Origin: Populus alba
Taxonomy: Eukaryota; Streptophyta; Magnoliopsida; Malpighiales; Salicaceae
Reading direction: 5' to 3'
DNA: 64,000 nucleotides
Assembly (NCBI RefSeq): GCF_005239225.2
Contig: NC_133297.1
Location: forward strand, 17,162,147 to 17,226,146
A program made the translations under genes and the position numbers. A model generated the notes under the pieces. That model was not told the DNA's origin. It was given only the letters and a program-made list of their open reading frames with translations, and did not search any database. Below are positions 10,990 to 23,510 of this stretch, in pieces. The first letter of the stretch is position 1; each line of letters begins with the position of its first letter.

Positions 10990-11681
10990 GGAGATCCCTT
11001 TTGACCACCCAAATTACTACTAGATTCTGTTCTGTAAAAAGATTTTATCTGACTTCGACTCCTTCATCAAAGTTGTAGTCCTAGACGCGTAGAATAATTT
11101 TGGCTTTTGAATCACTTGATTCTGATATCAGAAGCTCAAGATATTCCCATTTGAATATCTAACGTGAAGGCAGAAAATTCTGTCGCGGGAAGGATATAGC
11201 CCAAGTTCATGGGGCTGATTCAAAGGATTTTTTTGGGACCAAGGACTGAACCGAAAAGTTTTAAAATGAGGGATTGAATTGAAGAAGGATATTGAAAGCT
11301 GGAGAGGGAGGATGGATCATCATAAATGACAGGATTGTTTCCACACCAATAAGGAAAATGAGACCTTGCAGCTGCACCCTCCAGCTGATTTTCTTTCCTT
11401 TTTTTCGCTGCAAATTCTTGTTGTTTTTCCTTTATCATCATGCCTAATTTTGGGAGCTGCAACCACGTTTTTTTTTGCCTCATTTCAAAGGGAGCAGCTG
11501 GCCCTATGGAAGGAAAGAAAACAACCACACCCTCCTCTAAAACTGGAAAGAAATCAGACGTAAAGCACCAGCACAAAATCAAATTTTGCAGCTTCCTTTT
11601 GTGTTTTTTTTACTGCAAATCAGTAGGGATTTTCATCCTAGGATTAATGCATTGAATCCTTCCTAAATGAAGACATATTTA

Positions 11682-11691
11682 GACTATATAT
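11682..11691 (+). promoter_or_regulatory. TATA box of the Gypsy A LTR promoter
   Basis: CTATATATAAGCCCC followed by a purine-rich, GA-repeat leader (about 11715-11900), the usual arrangement of a plant LTR promoter. The start site would lie about 25-35 bp downstream (inference). Confidence 0.6.
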
Positions 11692-13528
11692 AAGCCCCTC
11701 TAATGACCTAACGAAAAGGGGAAGAGAGCAGAAAAATAAGAGAAAACCAGAGAGTAAGAGGCAGAAAAAAAACACACAGCAAAGAAAGGAAAAAACGCAA
11801 GAGAGGCAGAGTAAAAAAGAAAACACAGTAAATAGAGGGATTTTCTTGATTGCATTCGGGTGTTATTGTGAGGAAAGAGGAGAGCAAAAAGACAAGACGG
11901 AGAGGGAGATTTGCTGCTGAATCTTGACAACAACATGCGCTTGGTTCTCCATTTCATCTTCTGCAGAAAAAAAAACGTTGAGACCTACAGCCCATAGCTG
12001 AAATGTTTCGTTCACTTCAGCATCTCTATTTTCGTCCGTCATTTACCAGCATCCAAGGAGGCACGCGTGAGCTGTGTCTTTCGGCCTTGGGTTCTATTTT
12101 CTGCAAACAGGAGCTGAAGTTTTGAAGGAAAAACACAAAAAAGGAGCTGCAGTTTGAAGGAACATGCAAGAGAGGCAGGCGACGGTATTCAAGGAAGCAC
12201 GCGTGAGCTGTGATTTTTTTTGGTCCCTGGTTTCATTTTCTGCAAACAGGAGCTGCAGGTATAAGCTCCAATCTCTCCTCCTTTGTTATTTTTATATTAA
12301 GCATTCGGTTGTAAAGCTTTTCTTCCTTTTGAAATAATTGGTTTGTGTTTAGAAAAAACCAATGCTTGCCTATTATTTTTTCCATGATTTTTGAGTTTAG
12401 TTGTTGCCCATGTAAAAAGGTTTTGTCTTTCATGTTTAGGAACTTTTACATTTAGGGGTTTTCCTTACACCCGTGGGAGAAGAAATCAGCCGGTCTTTGT
12501 TTTTTTTTTTTTAGTGATTTTCTCCCTTCTTTTTTTTTTTATTCTAGCTATCTGCGCATTAAGTTGGCTTTGAATTTTTTTATTGCTTTAAGCTTATTAT
12601 AAATCTTAGAATATATATGACGGCTTTTAGCTTTTTTTTATTGCAATTTTTCTTTTGTGTTTAATTGCGTTGCTTGTCTTTTCGATAAAAAAAAAAAAGT
12701 TTTCTTATGTGTTGCATACGGCCAATACCCTAACATGTTTTGAACGTTTTTTTTTATATACAAAAAATATTGGAAGTTTTAATAATGTGTTTTCACATGG
12801 ATTTCGTAAACACAACAAAAAAATTATTTGCTTGCATTTTCTGGATTTTACAACATGTTTGTAAAACTTCAAAGGGTATTGGCCAATATTCCAAAAAATA
12901 TAAAAATCTTATTTTTTTTTGGGGATTCATCTATTATTCACCGCTAATGTTTGGATAAAGAAATCCTTAAAGGACGAATATCCAAAATATTATTGGGAGT
13001 AATAAATCTGCACACATCCTTGAAAGAAGCCTTGATTATAATCGAGGACATTTAAAAAAAAAAATTTACTCCACGGTTTACGAGCCGTGAGAGTATAAAA
13101 TACTAAAAAATAGGTTTTAGCGCCCTAGATTTCTAAATTTTTTTGTCCCTTATGATTTATGAGTCGCAAACTCTTGAAATACTAAGGGAAAAATGAGCTT
13201 TCGAAGCACATGGAATCTCCTTGGATTTCTATCCTAATAAATTTTATTTGAATCAAACCTAGGAAGAACTGATGGGATTAGAAAACACCAACACCATAGC
13301 AATTATAGATCAAACCAAACACCAAGCAGCTTACCTTAGGTAGGGCGTACTAGGGGTGCTAATACCTTCCCTTTACGCAACCAATCCCTTGCCTTAGAAT
13401 CTCTGAAAGACCAGTTAGGGTTCCTAGTGACCATAATACTAGGTGGCGACTCCTTTATCCAAAAACAAAAAAACCTGAAATTCAATCGATTGGTTGTCGC
13501 GACGCCGCGTGGTTCTTGACGTGCGACA

Positions 13529-14377
13529 AAACTGATAAATCTAGAATTTTATATGAATCGGTTGACCATTTAGTGACATCAATTTAGCTGGTCGACCGTT
13601 TGATCATATGTGATAAAGACCTTGAAATTTGCAAGAACCGATCGACTAATTAGCTTGACCAATTTGAACCAGTCGACTGTTTGAGGTGACAAATGAACAA
13701 TAATGTCTATAAACGACTACTCTTTGCTAGAATCAATTACACACACACACACACACACACAAGCTATTTAAATAGCAAAAACTAATTCAAATCATTAATC
13801 CTAAATCATACTCATATTTGTTCATTAGAACCTTCATATTTTTACACAAGAGTATAAATTCTCATACTCACTACACTTAAACACCTTCATATATTCTAAG
13901 TGCTATTGAGTGAGATATAGAGATAGAAGCTTTAGTTATATTATTTACTCTTTGAGAGAGTGTTTTTATATTTTAAACAATTGCAATCCTTTAAAAGTTT
14001 AAGTGAAAAACTCATAGTCATTGGTGAGGTTCCTCACCAAGGTGAAAAATCTTGAAGAGGGTATTTCTTTGAGTGATAAAAAAGGGCTTGATGAGGATTC
14101 ATCAATGACATTGTAATCTTTGGTTTGGACTAGTAAATAAATATAATAATTAAGACTGGTTTTGTGTTTAAAGTGTGGATGTAGGCTTGTCAAACCATGT
14201 TAAAAACCGAGTTTGTAATTTATATCCCTATACTCTTTACTTTAGGCACTTTAATTAAATTGTTGGTTAGTTATGTTTATTGTGTTTAAATGAGTTAATT
14301 GCATTATTTGCTATTATTAGTGGAACACCTAATTCATCCCCTTTAAATGTTATTGTTGCCTTAATCCTAAAAAAACA
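13529..14377 (+). mobile_element. Copia element B 5' LTR, right part
   Basis: Homologous to the 3' LTR from about 20976 to 21818. It begins right after the inserted Gypsy LTR with AAACTGATAAATC and ends ..AAAAACA two bases before a degenerate initiator-Met primer-binding site. The left part of the LTR would lie outside the window beyond the Gypsy insertion. An AC microsatellite is at 13739-13760. Confidence 0.8.
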
Positions 14378-14379
14378 AT

Positions 14380-14391
14380 TGGTATTAAAAC
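14380..14391 (+). promoter_or_regulatory. Degenerate primer-binding site of Copia element B
   Basis: TGGTATTAAAAC, close to the TGGTATCAGAGC that pairs with the 3' end of initiator-Met tRNA in most plant Copia elements. It lies 2 nt after the LTR end. Confidence 0.65.
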
Positions 14392-14432
14392 CTAGTTTTT
14401 TTTTATATAAGTTTGCATAAACTTTAAGTAGA

Positions 14433-15470
14433 ATGACAATCACTAGTTTTAATATTTCAAAATGAAGGATCATCAACCTCTAAAACACCTTTCTTTAATT
14501 GTAATGACTATGTCTATTGGAAAGCTAGGATAATTATATATCTTTAATCTATTGATTATAATTTATATCAATCTATTGAAAATGGATCTTACAAGCCTAC
14601 TAAGATTGAAAATGATATAATGATTCCTACACCTAGAAGTGAGTATACCAACGGTGATACAAAGATTTTTTTTTTCTATGGATGATAAAGCTATGAACAC
14701 TTTGTATTGTGCCTTGAATAAAAGTGAGTTTAATAGAATATCTTGTAAAAAAGCTAAAGATATATGGCATACTTTAGAATTAACTCATAAAGGTAATAAT
14801 CAAGTTAAAGAATTCAAAATTAATATGCTTGTACATCAATATGAGTTATTCAAAATGTTTCCAAAAGAATCCATAAGTAGTATGTTTACAAGAATAACAA
14901 TTATCACTAATAGTTTGGATGCTCTTGGTAGGACTTGTACTAGTATCGATATTGTGAGCAAAATTCTTAGGTCCTTACCAAAGACTTGGGAAGAAAAGGT
15001 GACGGAAATTCAAGAAGTTAAGAATCTCACCAAACTTTCATTGAAAAAGCTCATAGGTTTACTAATGACTCATGAAATCATCATGGAAAAGCAAGAACTA
15101 AAAGAGATGCCAAAGAAAAATTTGGCATTCAAAACCATACACCATATTGATAGTGATAATGATGATGATGATGATGATGATGAAAAAGAAGTGGAGGGGG
15201 GCATCGCACTAATCATAGATAATTCCAAAACTTTCTTAGAAAGAAGTAAGAAAATAAAGAATTCTCAAAAAGGATGGAAATAAAAAAGAATCTAACAAAA
15301 AGACATTTAGATGTTACAAGTGCAATAAGATGGGACACATAAAAGTTGATTGTCCTCTCCTTCAAAACAAGAAGAAGAAACATAATCACAAACAAGTAAT
15401 GAAAGCAACATTGAGTGACGCCTCAAATTATAGTTCAAGTGATGAAGAATAGCATGTTGCAAACATTGTT
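14433..15470 (+). pseudogene. Copia element B gag remnant with CCHC zinc knuckle
   Basis: Frame-broken start at about 14433 followed by a long open stretch (14639-15283, 214 codons) with the UBN2-type gag pattern: KDIWHTLELTHKG, QYELFKMFPKESISSMFTR, SLPKTWEEKVTEIQE. An acidic GATGAT-repeat tract (about 15161-15183) encodes poly-Asp. After a frame change, 15310-15360 encodes CYKCNKMGHIKVDC, a complete CX2CX4HX4C knuckle. A second knuckle-like motif CNYCKNIGHLIYTC lies at about 15913-15955. Two knuckles and long LTRs suit the SIRE/Maximus lineage. Stops and frameshifts make it inactive. Confidence 0.8.
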
Positions 15471-16069
15471 TCATTGCAATTAAAAGTGATAATGAGGTAC
15501 TTTTTTCGGATGATGAATCTGACCTCTCTTGTAATAAATTGCAGAATGTATTTGAGACATTGTATGATGAATACAAAAAGTTAGGTTCTAAGTATAGTTT
15601 ATAAAAAAAAAACCATGCATGTTTACTTGTTGAGAAAAATACATTAGAAAAGAAAGCACAGATTGTAGTTGAAGATTGCGATAAAATGAACCAACTTGAA
15701 AAGGAAAATAAAGCTTTAAAGGAAAAGGTTGATAGGTTAAAGACTATACTAGCTAAATTTACTCAAGGTTCTAAGATTTTAAAAACCATTCTAACTAGTC
15801 AGAGATGTGTCTTCAACATAAGACGATTAGGCTATCAACCTATGAAGAATAAAATATATTGAATGACTATTTTTTAAAAGTCAAACAATCACCTGACCCA
15901 AATCAAACATGCAATTATTGTAAAAATATTGGTCATTTGATTTATACATGTTCTGTGAAAAAGGGCAAAATTTTTTATATGACTTGGGTTCCAAAATGAA
16001 CCACCACTAACCACAAAAGACCCAAGAAGGTATGAATACCAAAAACCTCATCTTGATTTTGTGTGTGTA

Positions 16070-17210
16070 GGAATTAAAGGAATATAGAGACTGGTTCTTG
16101 GATGGTGCTTATTCAAAAAATATAACCGCATATGATTTATTATTTTAAAGCATTACAAAGATCAATGGTGGAAAAATCACTTTTGGAGACAACTCAAAAG
16201 GAAATATCATTGGAGTTAGCAATATTGAAGGTAAGTTCTCTCATTTAATAGAAAATGTGTTTCTTGCAAATGGCCTAAAACATAATTTTCTGAATGTTAG
16301 TCAATTGTGTGATAAAGGCTATAAAATCATGTTTAACCATACATGTTACTTAATCCTTGAAAATGATAAAGTTTTATATGTTGGTAATAGAAAAGAAAAT
16401 GTTTATAAGATTAAAATTGATGCATGCATAAGGATAGAAAGTTGTCTTATTGCTAGCATTAATGATAATTTTCTTTGACATATAAAATTAGGTCATATAA
16501 GCATGGATTTTCTTTTTTCTAAACTTGTAAAAAAAATGAGCTTATTAAAGGACTCCCTCATATTGCATTCAAAAATAAAAAGTTATGTGATGCTTGCCAA
16601 ATAGGTAAACAAGTGAGAACATCTTTTAAGAGTAAGCACCACATTTCCATCAAAAGACCTTTAGAATGGCTCCACATAGATCTATTTGGACCAATTAGAG
16701 CTATAGGTATAAACAACTATAAATATGTGTTTGTGATTGTAGATGACTTTACAAGATATACATGAGTTTTTTTAAAAAAAATTAAAAGATGAAACTATTT
16801 ATGAATTTGTAAAGTTTTCAAAGAAAGTTGAAAATAAAAAGGGTTTTTCAATCATAAACATAAGAAGTGATCATAATAGTGAATTTATAAGTGATTTTTT
16901 AAAAATGTTTTGTGAAGAAAAAGGATATCACCATAACTTTTCAACTCGTAGAACTCCTTAACTAAATGAGGTTATGGAAAGGAAAAATTGGTCTCTTCAA
17001 GAAATGGTAAGACCAATGTTAAATGAATTTAATACCCCTAGATGTTTTTGGGCAGAAGTCATAAACACTTCTTGCTATGTTTTAAATCGTATTACCTTGA
17101 AACTAGAGTTGAAAAAGACTTCTTATGAGTTTTAAAGAGGAATAAAACCCAACATCTCATATTTTAATGTTTTTTGCTCAAAATATTTTATTCTTAACAC
17201 TAAGGATAAC
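16070..17210 (+). pseudogene. Copia element B protease and integrase remnant
   Basis: Near 16090 the protease motif region reads DWFLDGAYSKNIT; the usual DSG triad is altered to DGA. 16257-16478 is the GAG-pre-integrase part (ANGLKHNFLNVSQLCDKG). 16480-17100 holds the integrase (HIKLGHISMDFL, CDACQIGKQVRTSFKSKHH, WLHIDLFGPI, YVFVIVDDFTRYT) with stops and a frameshift. Confidence 0.75.
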
Positions 17211-18440
17211 TTGGACAAGTTTGATTCAAAATCCAATATTGGTATTTTATTTTTTTTTGGATATTCCTCTTCTAGCAAAGCTTATAGAGTTTATAATAAT
17301 AGAATACTTTGTCATAAAGAATCCATGCATGTCTCCTTTAAGAAAACTCAAAATGACAAAATTGATGGGATTCTAGATGACATAAATGAGAGTATTCAAC
17401 ATTTAAGTCTTAATGCTAAGATATCTATAGAGAACAACAATGAAGAAATGAACAAGGATCAACCAAGCACAAGCTATCAACAAGAAATTGTAAGTAACTC
17501 TTTTGTACCACAAAAAAAGCTAAGGTATGTAAGCTCTCATCCTCCTGACTTAATTATTGATAATGTATTTGAAGGAACCAAGACTAGGGTATCTCTTAGG
17601 AACATCAATGAGCATTGTATATTTGTTTTGTATATAGAGCCTAAATCTTTTCTAGAAGCTGAGAAGGATGCTAATTGGATTTTAACTATGCAATATGAGC
17701 TAAACCAATATGAAACAAATGATGTTTGGGAACTAGTTCTTAAACCTAAAAATCAATCCAGTATAGGAACAAAATGGGTTTTTAGGAACAAAGTTGATGA
17801 ACATGGGACAATAATGAGAAATAAAACTAGACTAGTCGTTAAAAGTTATAATCAAGAAGAAGGTATTGATTATGAAGAAACCCTTGCACTCAATTTTACA
17901 CTTTTTCAAATGGATGTCAAAAGCGCATTTTCCAATGGTTTTATCATGGAAAAGGTATATGTTGAACAACCTCAAGGTTTAGAAAACTTTTATTTTTTTG
18001 ATCATGTTTTTAAACTAAAAAAGGTTTTATATGGCTTAAAACAAGCACCAAGAGCATGGTATGATAGATTAAAGACTTTTCTTATTGAAAATGATTTCAA
18101 CATTGACAAAATTGACACCACCCTCCTCACAAAGAGAAAAGGTAGAGATATATTACTTGTACAAATATATGTTGATCATATTATATTCGATGTTATTAAC
18201 GAATCTCTTTGTAAGAAATTTGCAAAATGCATGCAAGATGAGTTCGAAATGAACATGATGAGAGAATTGAACTTTTTTCTTGGATTGCAAATCAAGCAAA
18301 CAAGAGATGAAATTTTCATCAACCAATGCAAGTGCATTAAGGATCTAATAAAAAGATTTGGGATGGAACATGTCAAAAAAGCTGACACGTCTATGGGAAC
18401 ATCAACCAAGCTTGATATGGATGAAAATGGTAAGAAATAG
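17211..18440 (+). pseudogene. Copia element B reverse transcriptase, damaged active site
   Basis: A 409-codon open stretch starts in the integrase C-terminus (GYSSSSKAYRVYNNR at about residues 18-32) and runs through RT: WVFRNKVDEHGT, FQMDVKSAFSNGF, KKVLYGLKQAPRAWYDRL, then LLVQIYVDHIIFD. The catalytic YVDD is YVDH, and about 25 residues are missing between EETLAL and NFTLFQMDVKSAF compared with the usual Copia spacing. Either change would abolish activity. The open frame is long, so decay is mostly by missense and deletion. Confidence 0.85.
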
Positions 18441-18460
18441 ACATCACTAAATATCAAGGT

Positions 18461-19080
18461 ATGATTGGCTCACTCTTATATTTAACTACAAGTAAACCCG
18501 ATATTATATTTTATGTTTGTCTATGCGCATATTTTCAAACATGTCCTAAAGAATCTCATATAGTTGTTGTTAAATTCATTTTTAGATATTTGCATAGTAT
18601 AATTGACTTAAGGATGTGGTATTTAAAAATAAGTGAGTTGAATTTGATTAGATATGTGAATGTAGATTTTGTTACATGTAAAGTTGATAAAAAAAAAAAC
18701 ATATTAGTGGAACATTTCACTTTTTAGGATCATCACTAATATCTTGAGCTAGAAATAAACAAAACTTAGTAGCTCTATCAACAACTAAAGTGGAATATAT
18801 TGTGGTAGGTAGTTGTTATGCTCATATTTTATAGATGAAACAAACTTTAAAAGACTTTGGACTAAATTTTGATCATGTTCTTCTCATATGTGATAACATA
18901 AGTACTATACGTCTACCTAAGAACCCTATACAACACTCATGTACAAAACATATTCAAGTGAGACATCACTTCTTAAGAGATCCCATGTTGAAATGTGACA
19001 TTATACTTGATTTTGTTAGCACAGAACATTAACTTGTAAATGTTTTTACATAGCCGTTAGGTAAGGATTCCTTTTATAAA
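18461..19080 (+). pseudogene. Copia element B RNase H remnant
   Basis: IGSLLYLTTSKPDIIFYVCLCA, then KFIFRYLHSIIDLRMWY, then after stops QNLVALSTTKVEYIVV and HIQVRHHFLRDPMLKC. This is the conserved C-terminal order of Copia RNase H, interrupted by stops at about 18724 and 18832. Confidence 0.8.
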
Positions 19081-19389
19081 ATTAAAAGGAATCTAGGCTT
19101 TATACATGCTAATGACAATTGAGGTTTTATGCTTGTATGAATACATTACTGGAAATAAATTGGATATGTTTAAATGATAAAAAAGTATACCCTTTTTAGC
19201 ATGAAAAATCTGTTATGCTGTAAAATTCTTTGACAATGCAAATCTAGGATGAACCAGTCAACTGGTTCGTCATACCAATTCAATCGGTTGGTCGGTTGAA
19301 ACAAAGGAACAGAGGGTTAGCTACTAGATGAACAATAACTTTTTGAAATTTCATTTGGTTTAGATTTTGAGACAAGTTGGATAAAAATG

Positions 19390-20400
19390 GTACATGCTAA
19401 TCGATCTATAGTTGTCGAAAGAGGTTTAGGAAGCATGAATAGTGATTTTGGGATAGATACAATATTTGATTATATGGCTTGGAAAAATATTTTTTATTTG
19501 AAGAAACTCACCTATCTTAAGCTTATTAGAATGTTTTTTTTTTTTTTGTAAATATGTGAATCAACATGAAGCCTAGAATAGTAAGTCACTTGCAAAATAA
19601 GCAAATTGAATTTGACTGTGATACTTTAGGCAATAAAATCATTGGAGATTTTGTGTATGAAGTTTAACTTCATATATTTCCTAGAAGGTCCTAAGGTTTA
19701 TGAAGTTAAAATCATACCAACCATTAGAGATTTTAAGTAAGACAAAATCATAGCTCAACATGCTAATCAATTGTACTAAGATTAAGAGTTAGAATTTGCT
19801 CTTTACTCCATAATAGCATATAATATTTTGTCCAAAAAAAGGCATTATAATGAGGTCACTTTTATGAATATGTGTTTGATAGATTGTTTGATTAGAGGAC
19901 GTCGCATCAATCTCCCCTATATTAAGATGAATATTATCATTACAGCCCATGATTAGAAACAAAAATCTTTACCATATGGTCAATGCTTAACTATTGTTTT
20001 TTAGTATTTTGATATCTTGCTCACCAATACAGATAAGAATCCATACTAAAAAATAATGGAAATAGACATCAAGCCACTTAACAAGATGGGGTATGTCTTG
20101 AGTAATGATGTTATTCGGATATCTAAAGACCAAATTGGTGCTCATGCTAAAAAAGAGCATGATTAGGGAGAAGAGCAGAATATTGGTGGTAATGTTGAGT
20201 TTGTTGATATGTTTGAGACACTATCTAGAGCTTTTTTTTTCAAAAGATGTTGGTACAAGCTGTTGGCGATCAAAGATGGACGGTCGACTATAGCATATTG
20301 AGGGTGATATAGATGCATCATATTCGAGAGGATGTGCACGATATGAAGGATATGATGGCAGTTTGCTTTCTCGCTAACCACCACCTTAAACGATTATACC
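19390..20400 (+). pseudogene. Extra 3' coding remnant of Copia element B
   Basis: Between RNase H and the 3' LTR, decayed frames still read as protein: MNSDFGIDTIFDYMAWKNIFYLKK (given here in part), IVSHLQNKQIEFDCDTLGN, MDMCLIDCLIRG-like text and LPYGQCLTIVF. It resembles the 'putative plant transposon protein' domain often seen 3' of pol in SIRE-like elements, but I am not certain of the family. Several stops and frameshifts are present. It occupies the position of the env-like frame of SIRE elements. Confidence 0.5.
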
Positions 20401-20618
20401 GCAATCATTTAATGTTTTCATTTTTTTTTGTTACTTTTCACTTTGTAATGCATATTATCTTTTGAAAATTATGCAATGATTTTATGCCTTATTTCTCTAT
20501 GATTGTTATACTTTCCCTATTTTCTTTTTGTTGATGACAAAATGGGAGAGAATTGGGGAGATTGAGGAGAGAATTAAAGAATAGATATAAAACATGATTC
20601 ATGATTAAGGGGGATGGG

Positions 20619-20647
20619 GGAATATATATATATATATATATATATAT
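20619..20647 (+). repeat. (AT)n microsatellite
   Basis: TA dinucleotide run just upstream of the Copia element B polypurine tract (AAAAAGGGAGA at 20651-20661). Confidence 0.9.
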
Positions 20648-20662
20648 AATAAAAAGGGAGAT

Positions 20663-21818
20663 TGTTGACCTTTGGGTCGCATATTAATATTTTATGTATT
20701 TTGATAATAATAATTAAATAGAAATAAACTAATGATATACTTGGATGATATGAAGTTTAAACATGTTTATATAAAGATATATGAATGAAGAAATCAATCA
20801 ACAAGTCCAAGATAAAAAGCAAGTAAAAACTTGTTTTTAAGTATTCATTTTAATGCTTAAATGTAAATTTTTATATCATACTTGATAGTACAAATTAAAA
20901 TGAATACATACACTTCACTTTGCATGCATTTAAAAAGGATTGATAAAATAGTTCTAAGAATTCACCAAGATTAAAACTGATAAATCTGGAATTCTACATG
21001 AACCAATCGATCGTTTGGTGATACCAATTTAATTAGTCGATTGTTTATTCATACGTGATGAACACCTGGGAATTTGCAGAAACCAGTTGATTGATTAAGT
21101 TGTCAAAGGAACAATAATGGCTATATAAATGACTATTTTTGCTAGAATCATTTATATAGCCTGCTAATTGAAGAATTAAGTACAAAATTTAACTATACAC
21201 ACACACACACACATAAGCTATTTAAAGAGCAAAAACAACTTCAAATCATCGATCATAAATCATATTCATATTTGTGCATTAAAACCTTTATATTCTTGCA
21301 CAAGAGTATAAATTCTCATACTCACTACACTTAAACACTTTCATACATTCTAAATGTTATTAAATGAGCTATTGAAATATAAGCTTCAATTGTATTATCC
21401 ACTCCTTAAGAGAATTTTGTTATATTTCAAACAATTGTAATTCTTCAATAGTTTAAATGAAAAATTGTTAGTCAATTGTAAGGTTCCTCACCAAGGTGAA
21501 AAATCTTAAAGAGGGTATTTCATCAAATGATGAAAAAGGGCTTGTTGAAAATTTATCAAGAACATTGTAATCACTAGTAAATAATACAATACTCAAGACT
21601 GGTTTGTGTTTGAAATAATGTAGGCTTGTTGAACCATGTTAAAAAACCGAGTTTGCAATTTATATCTCTATACTCTTTACTTTAAGCACTTTAATTAAAT
21701 TGTTGGTTAATTATGTTTATTGTGTTTAATTGAGTTCATTACAATATTTGTTATTATTAGTAGAACATCTAATTCACTCACTCATAGGTATTATTATTGT
21801 CTTAATCTTAGAACAACA
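20663..21818 (+). mobile_element. Copia element B 3' LTR (about 1156 bp)
   Basis: Starts TGTTGACCTTTGG right after polypurine AAAAAGGGAGA and ends GAACAACA. The right two thirds match 13529-14377, and the left third matches 63351-63666. The undisturbed Gypsy target site ATTAAAACTGATAAATC is present here near 20975-20990, which proves that the Gypsy insertions at the other copies hit this point. Confidence 0.85.
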
Positions 21819-21864
21819 CTATTCGTTGTAATTTGTTATATGCAATTTGATTGAGTTCCACAGT

Positions 21865-22125
21865 TAATTGGTAATTAAACTTATGAACTTAATGTCCAGT
21901 TGTTCAATAGACTTTTGTAGATTAGGTTTAGCTTGATGTTTAGGCTGACAACACCAAGAGTCTAAAAAGCAAACATTATCTAGAAATTGTTGGATTCGCT
22001 TCATTGGTGATTAAACTTGTGAACACAATATTCAGTTGTTCAACAGACATGTGTAGATTGGTTTAGCTCGATGTTTGGGCTGACAACACCAAGAGTTCGA
22101 GCAAACATTATCTAGAAATTACTGG
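21865..22125 (+). repeat. Tandem duplication, unit about 135 bp
   Basis: Two copies of a segment containing GGTTTAGCTYGATGTTTRGG, CTGACAACACCAAGAGT and CAAACATTATCTAGAAATT: about 21868-21990 and 22003-22125. Copies are about 85-90 percent alike by eye. I see no coding. Confidence 0.8.
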
Positions 22126-22199
22126 ACTTGAGCCTTTTATGTTTAAGGCATGGCAGAAAACCAGGCAAATGACAATCCTAGAACCATGCTAGGAATATG

Positions 22200-23510
22200 T
22201 AATTATATTAAGTCCTTGTTTATTTATGGAAAATAAATTTCTAAAAAATAAATTATTTTTTGAAGTTTAACAGTATCATAAAAAGTAAATTAAAAAAACA
22301 AGTTTTCAATGTTTGATAATATCTTGAAAAATAAACTGAAAAATAATACCTTTTTAATTAATTTGTTTCAAGTTTATTAAAAAATAGAAACTAAAATTTT
22401 TTATAAAATATAATTTCATAAATTATTTCATATAAAACAAATAACAATAAAAAATAAGGACTAAATTTAACAAACAAAAAAGTTGAAAGTAAATTAAATT
22501 AGAAAAATATTCAATTTTACAAATTATTTCAAATAAAAAAATAGCAATAAAAAACAAAAACCAAATTCGAATGATAAAAAAGATTAAAGAATGATAAAAT
22601 TGATAAAAAAAAATTAATTTCATAAATTATTTGAAATAAAATAATAAATAAAAAATAAAGATCAAATCTGATAAATAAATTAAAAAAATTCAATTAAAAA
22701 AATAAAATAAACAAATAAAAATTCAAAAATAAAAATCAAAGTTAATATAAAAATAAAATTAATTCAAATTCTAAAAAATAAAATTGAAAGAAAAAAAATC
22801 AAAATAAACTAAAAAGTAACACCTTTTTAATTAATTTTTTTTAAGTCTATTAAAAATTAGAAACCAAAAGTTTTTATAAAATATAATTTCATAGATTATT
22901 TCACATAAAACAAATAACAATAAAAAATAAAAATTAAATTTAACAAACTAAAAAGTTGAAAGTAAATTAAATTGGAAAAAAATTCAATTTCACAAATTAT
23001 TTCAAAATAAAAAAAATAGCAATAAAAAACAAAAATCAAATTCGAATGACGAAAAAGATTAAAGAATGATAAAATTAATAAAAAAAAAAATTTTAATTTC
23101 CTAAATTATTTAAAATAAAATAAATAATAATAAAAAAATAAAGATCAAATCTGATAAATAAATAAAAAAATTTCAATTAAAAAATAAAATAAACAAATAA
23201 CAATTAAAAAATAAAAATCAAAGTTAATATAAAAATAAAAATTTGAGAAAAAAAAAAATCAAAATAAAAATATATAATAATAAAAAAAATTAAAGTTAAA
23301 ATTAGATATAATTAAAAAATAAAAAATATATTTTAAATTTTTTTATAATTTCTAGAAAGTATATTTCATCTAAAATAAAATAAAAACTTATTTAAAATCA
23401 ATCTAAATTGAAAAAGAGTTTTTAATTAATTAATTTTTTTAATAATAAATAAACATAGAAAAATTCTAAAAAATAATTAGTTGCCATGAAACATAAAATA
23501 GGACCTAAGT
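22200..23510 (+). repeat. Very AT-rich block with a about 470-bp tandem duplication
   Basis: 22340-22805 and 22808-23260 are diverged copies (shared landmarks CCTTTTTAATTAATTT, TAAAATATAATTTCATA, AAGTTGAAAGTAAATTAAAT, CAAATTCGAATGA). Ends resemble each other in inverse: GTCCTTGTTTATTTATGGAA near 22210 and ATAAATAAACATAG near 23447, then GGACCTAA, which suggests a non-autonomous element with inverted termini (inference). No gene is visible. Confidence 0.65.

Larger units (their letters stand above)
8522..13528 (+). mobile_element. Gypsy element A 3' LTR, with a 1.65 kb internal duplication patch
   Basis: Starts TGTTGTTACTC after the polypurine tract and ends GTGCGACA before the target duplication AAACT. 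The same start occurs at 63667 and the same end at 569. Without the inserted patch (9504-11150) the LTR would be about 3.35 kb, long for a plant LTR. It contains two diverged copies of a about 165-bp segment (about 9015-9180 and 9341-9503, both containing CTTCATCAAAGTTGTAGTCC). A TATA box lies at about 11682-11691. Confidence 0.85.

Noticed and set aside
11220..11957. Minus- and plus-strand frames in the Gypsy LTR
   Set aside because: No conserved motif; composition follows the purine-rich LTR leader downstream of the TATA box.
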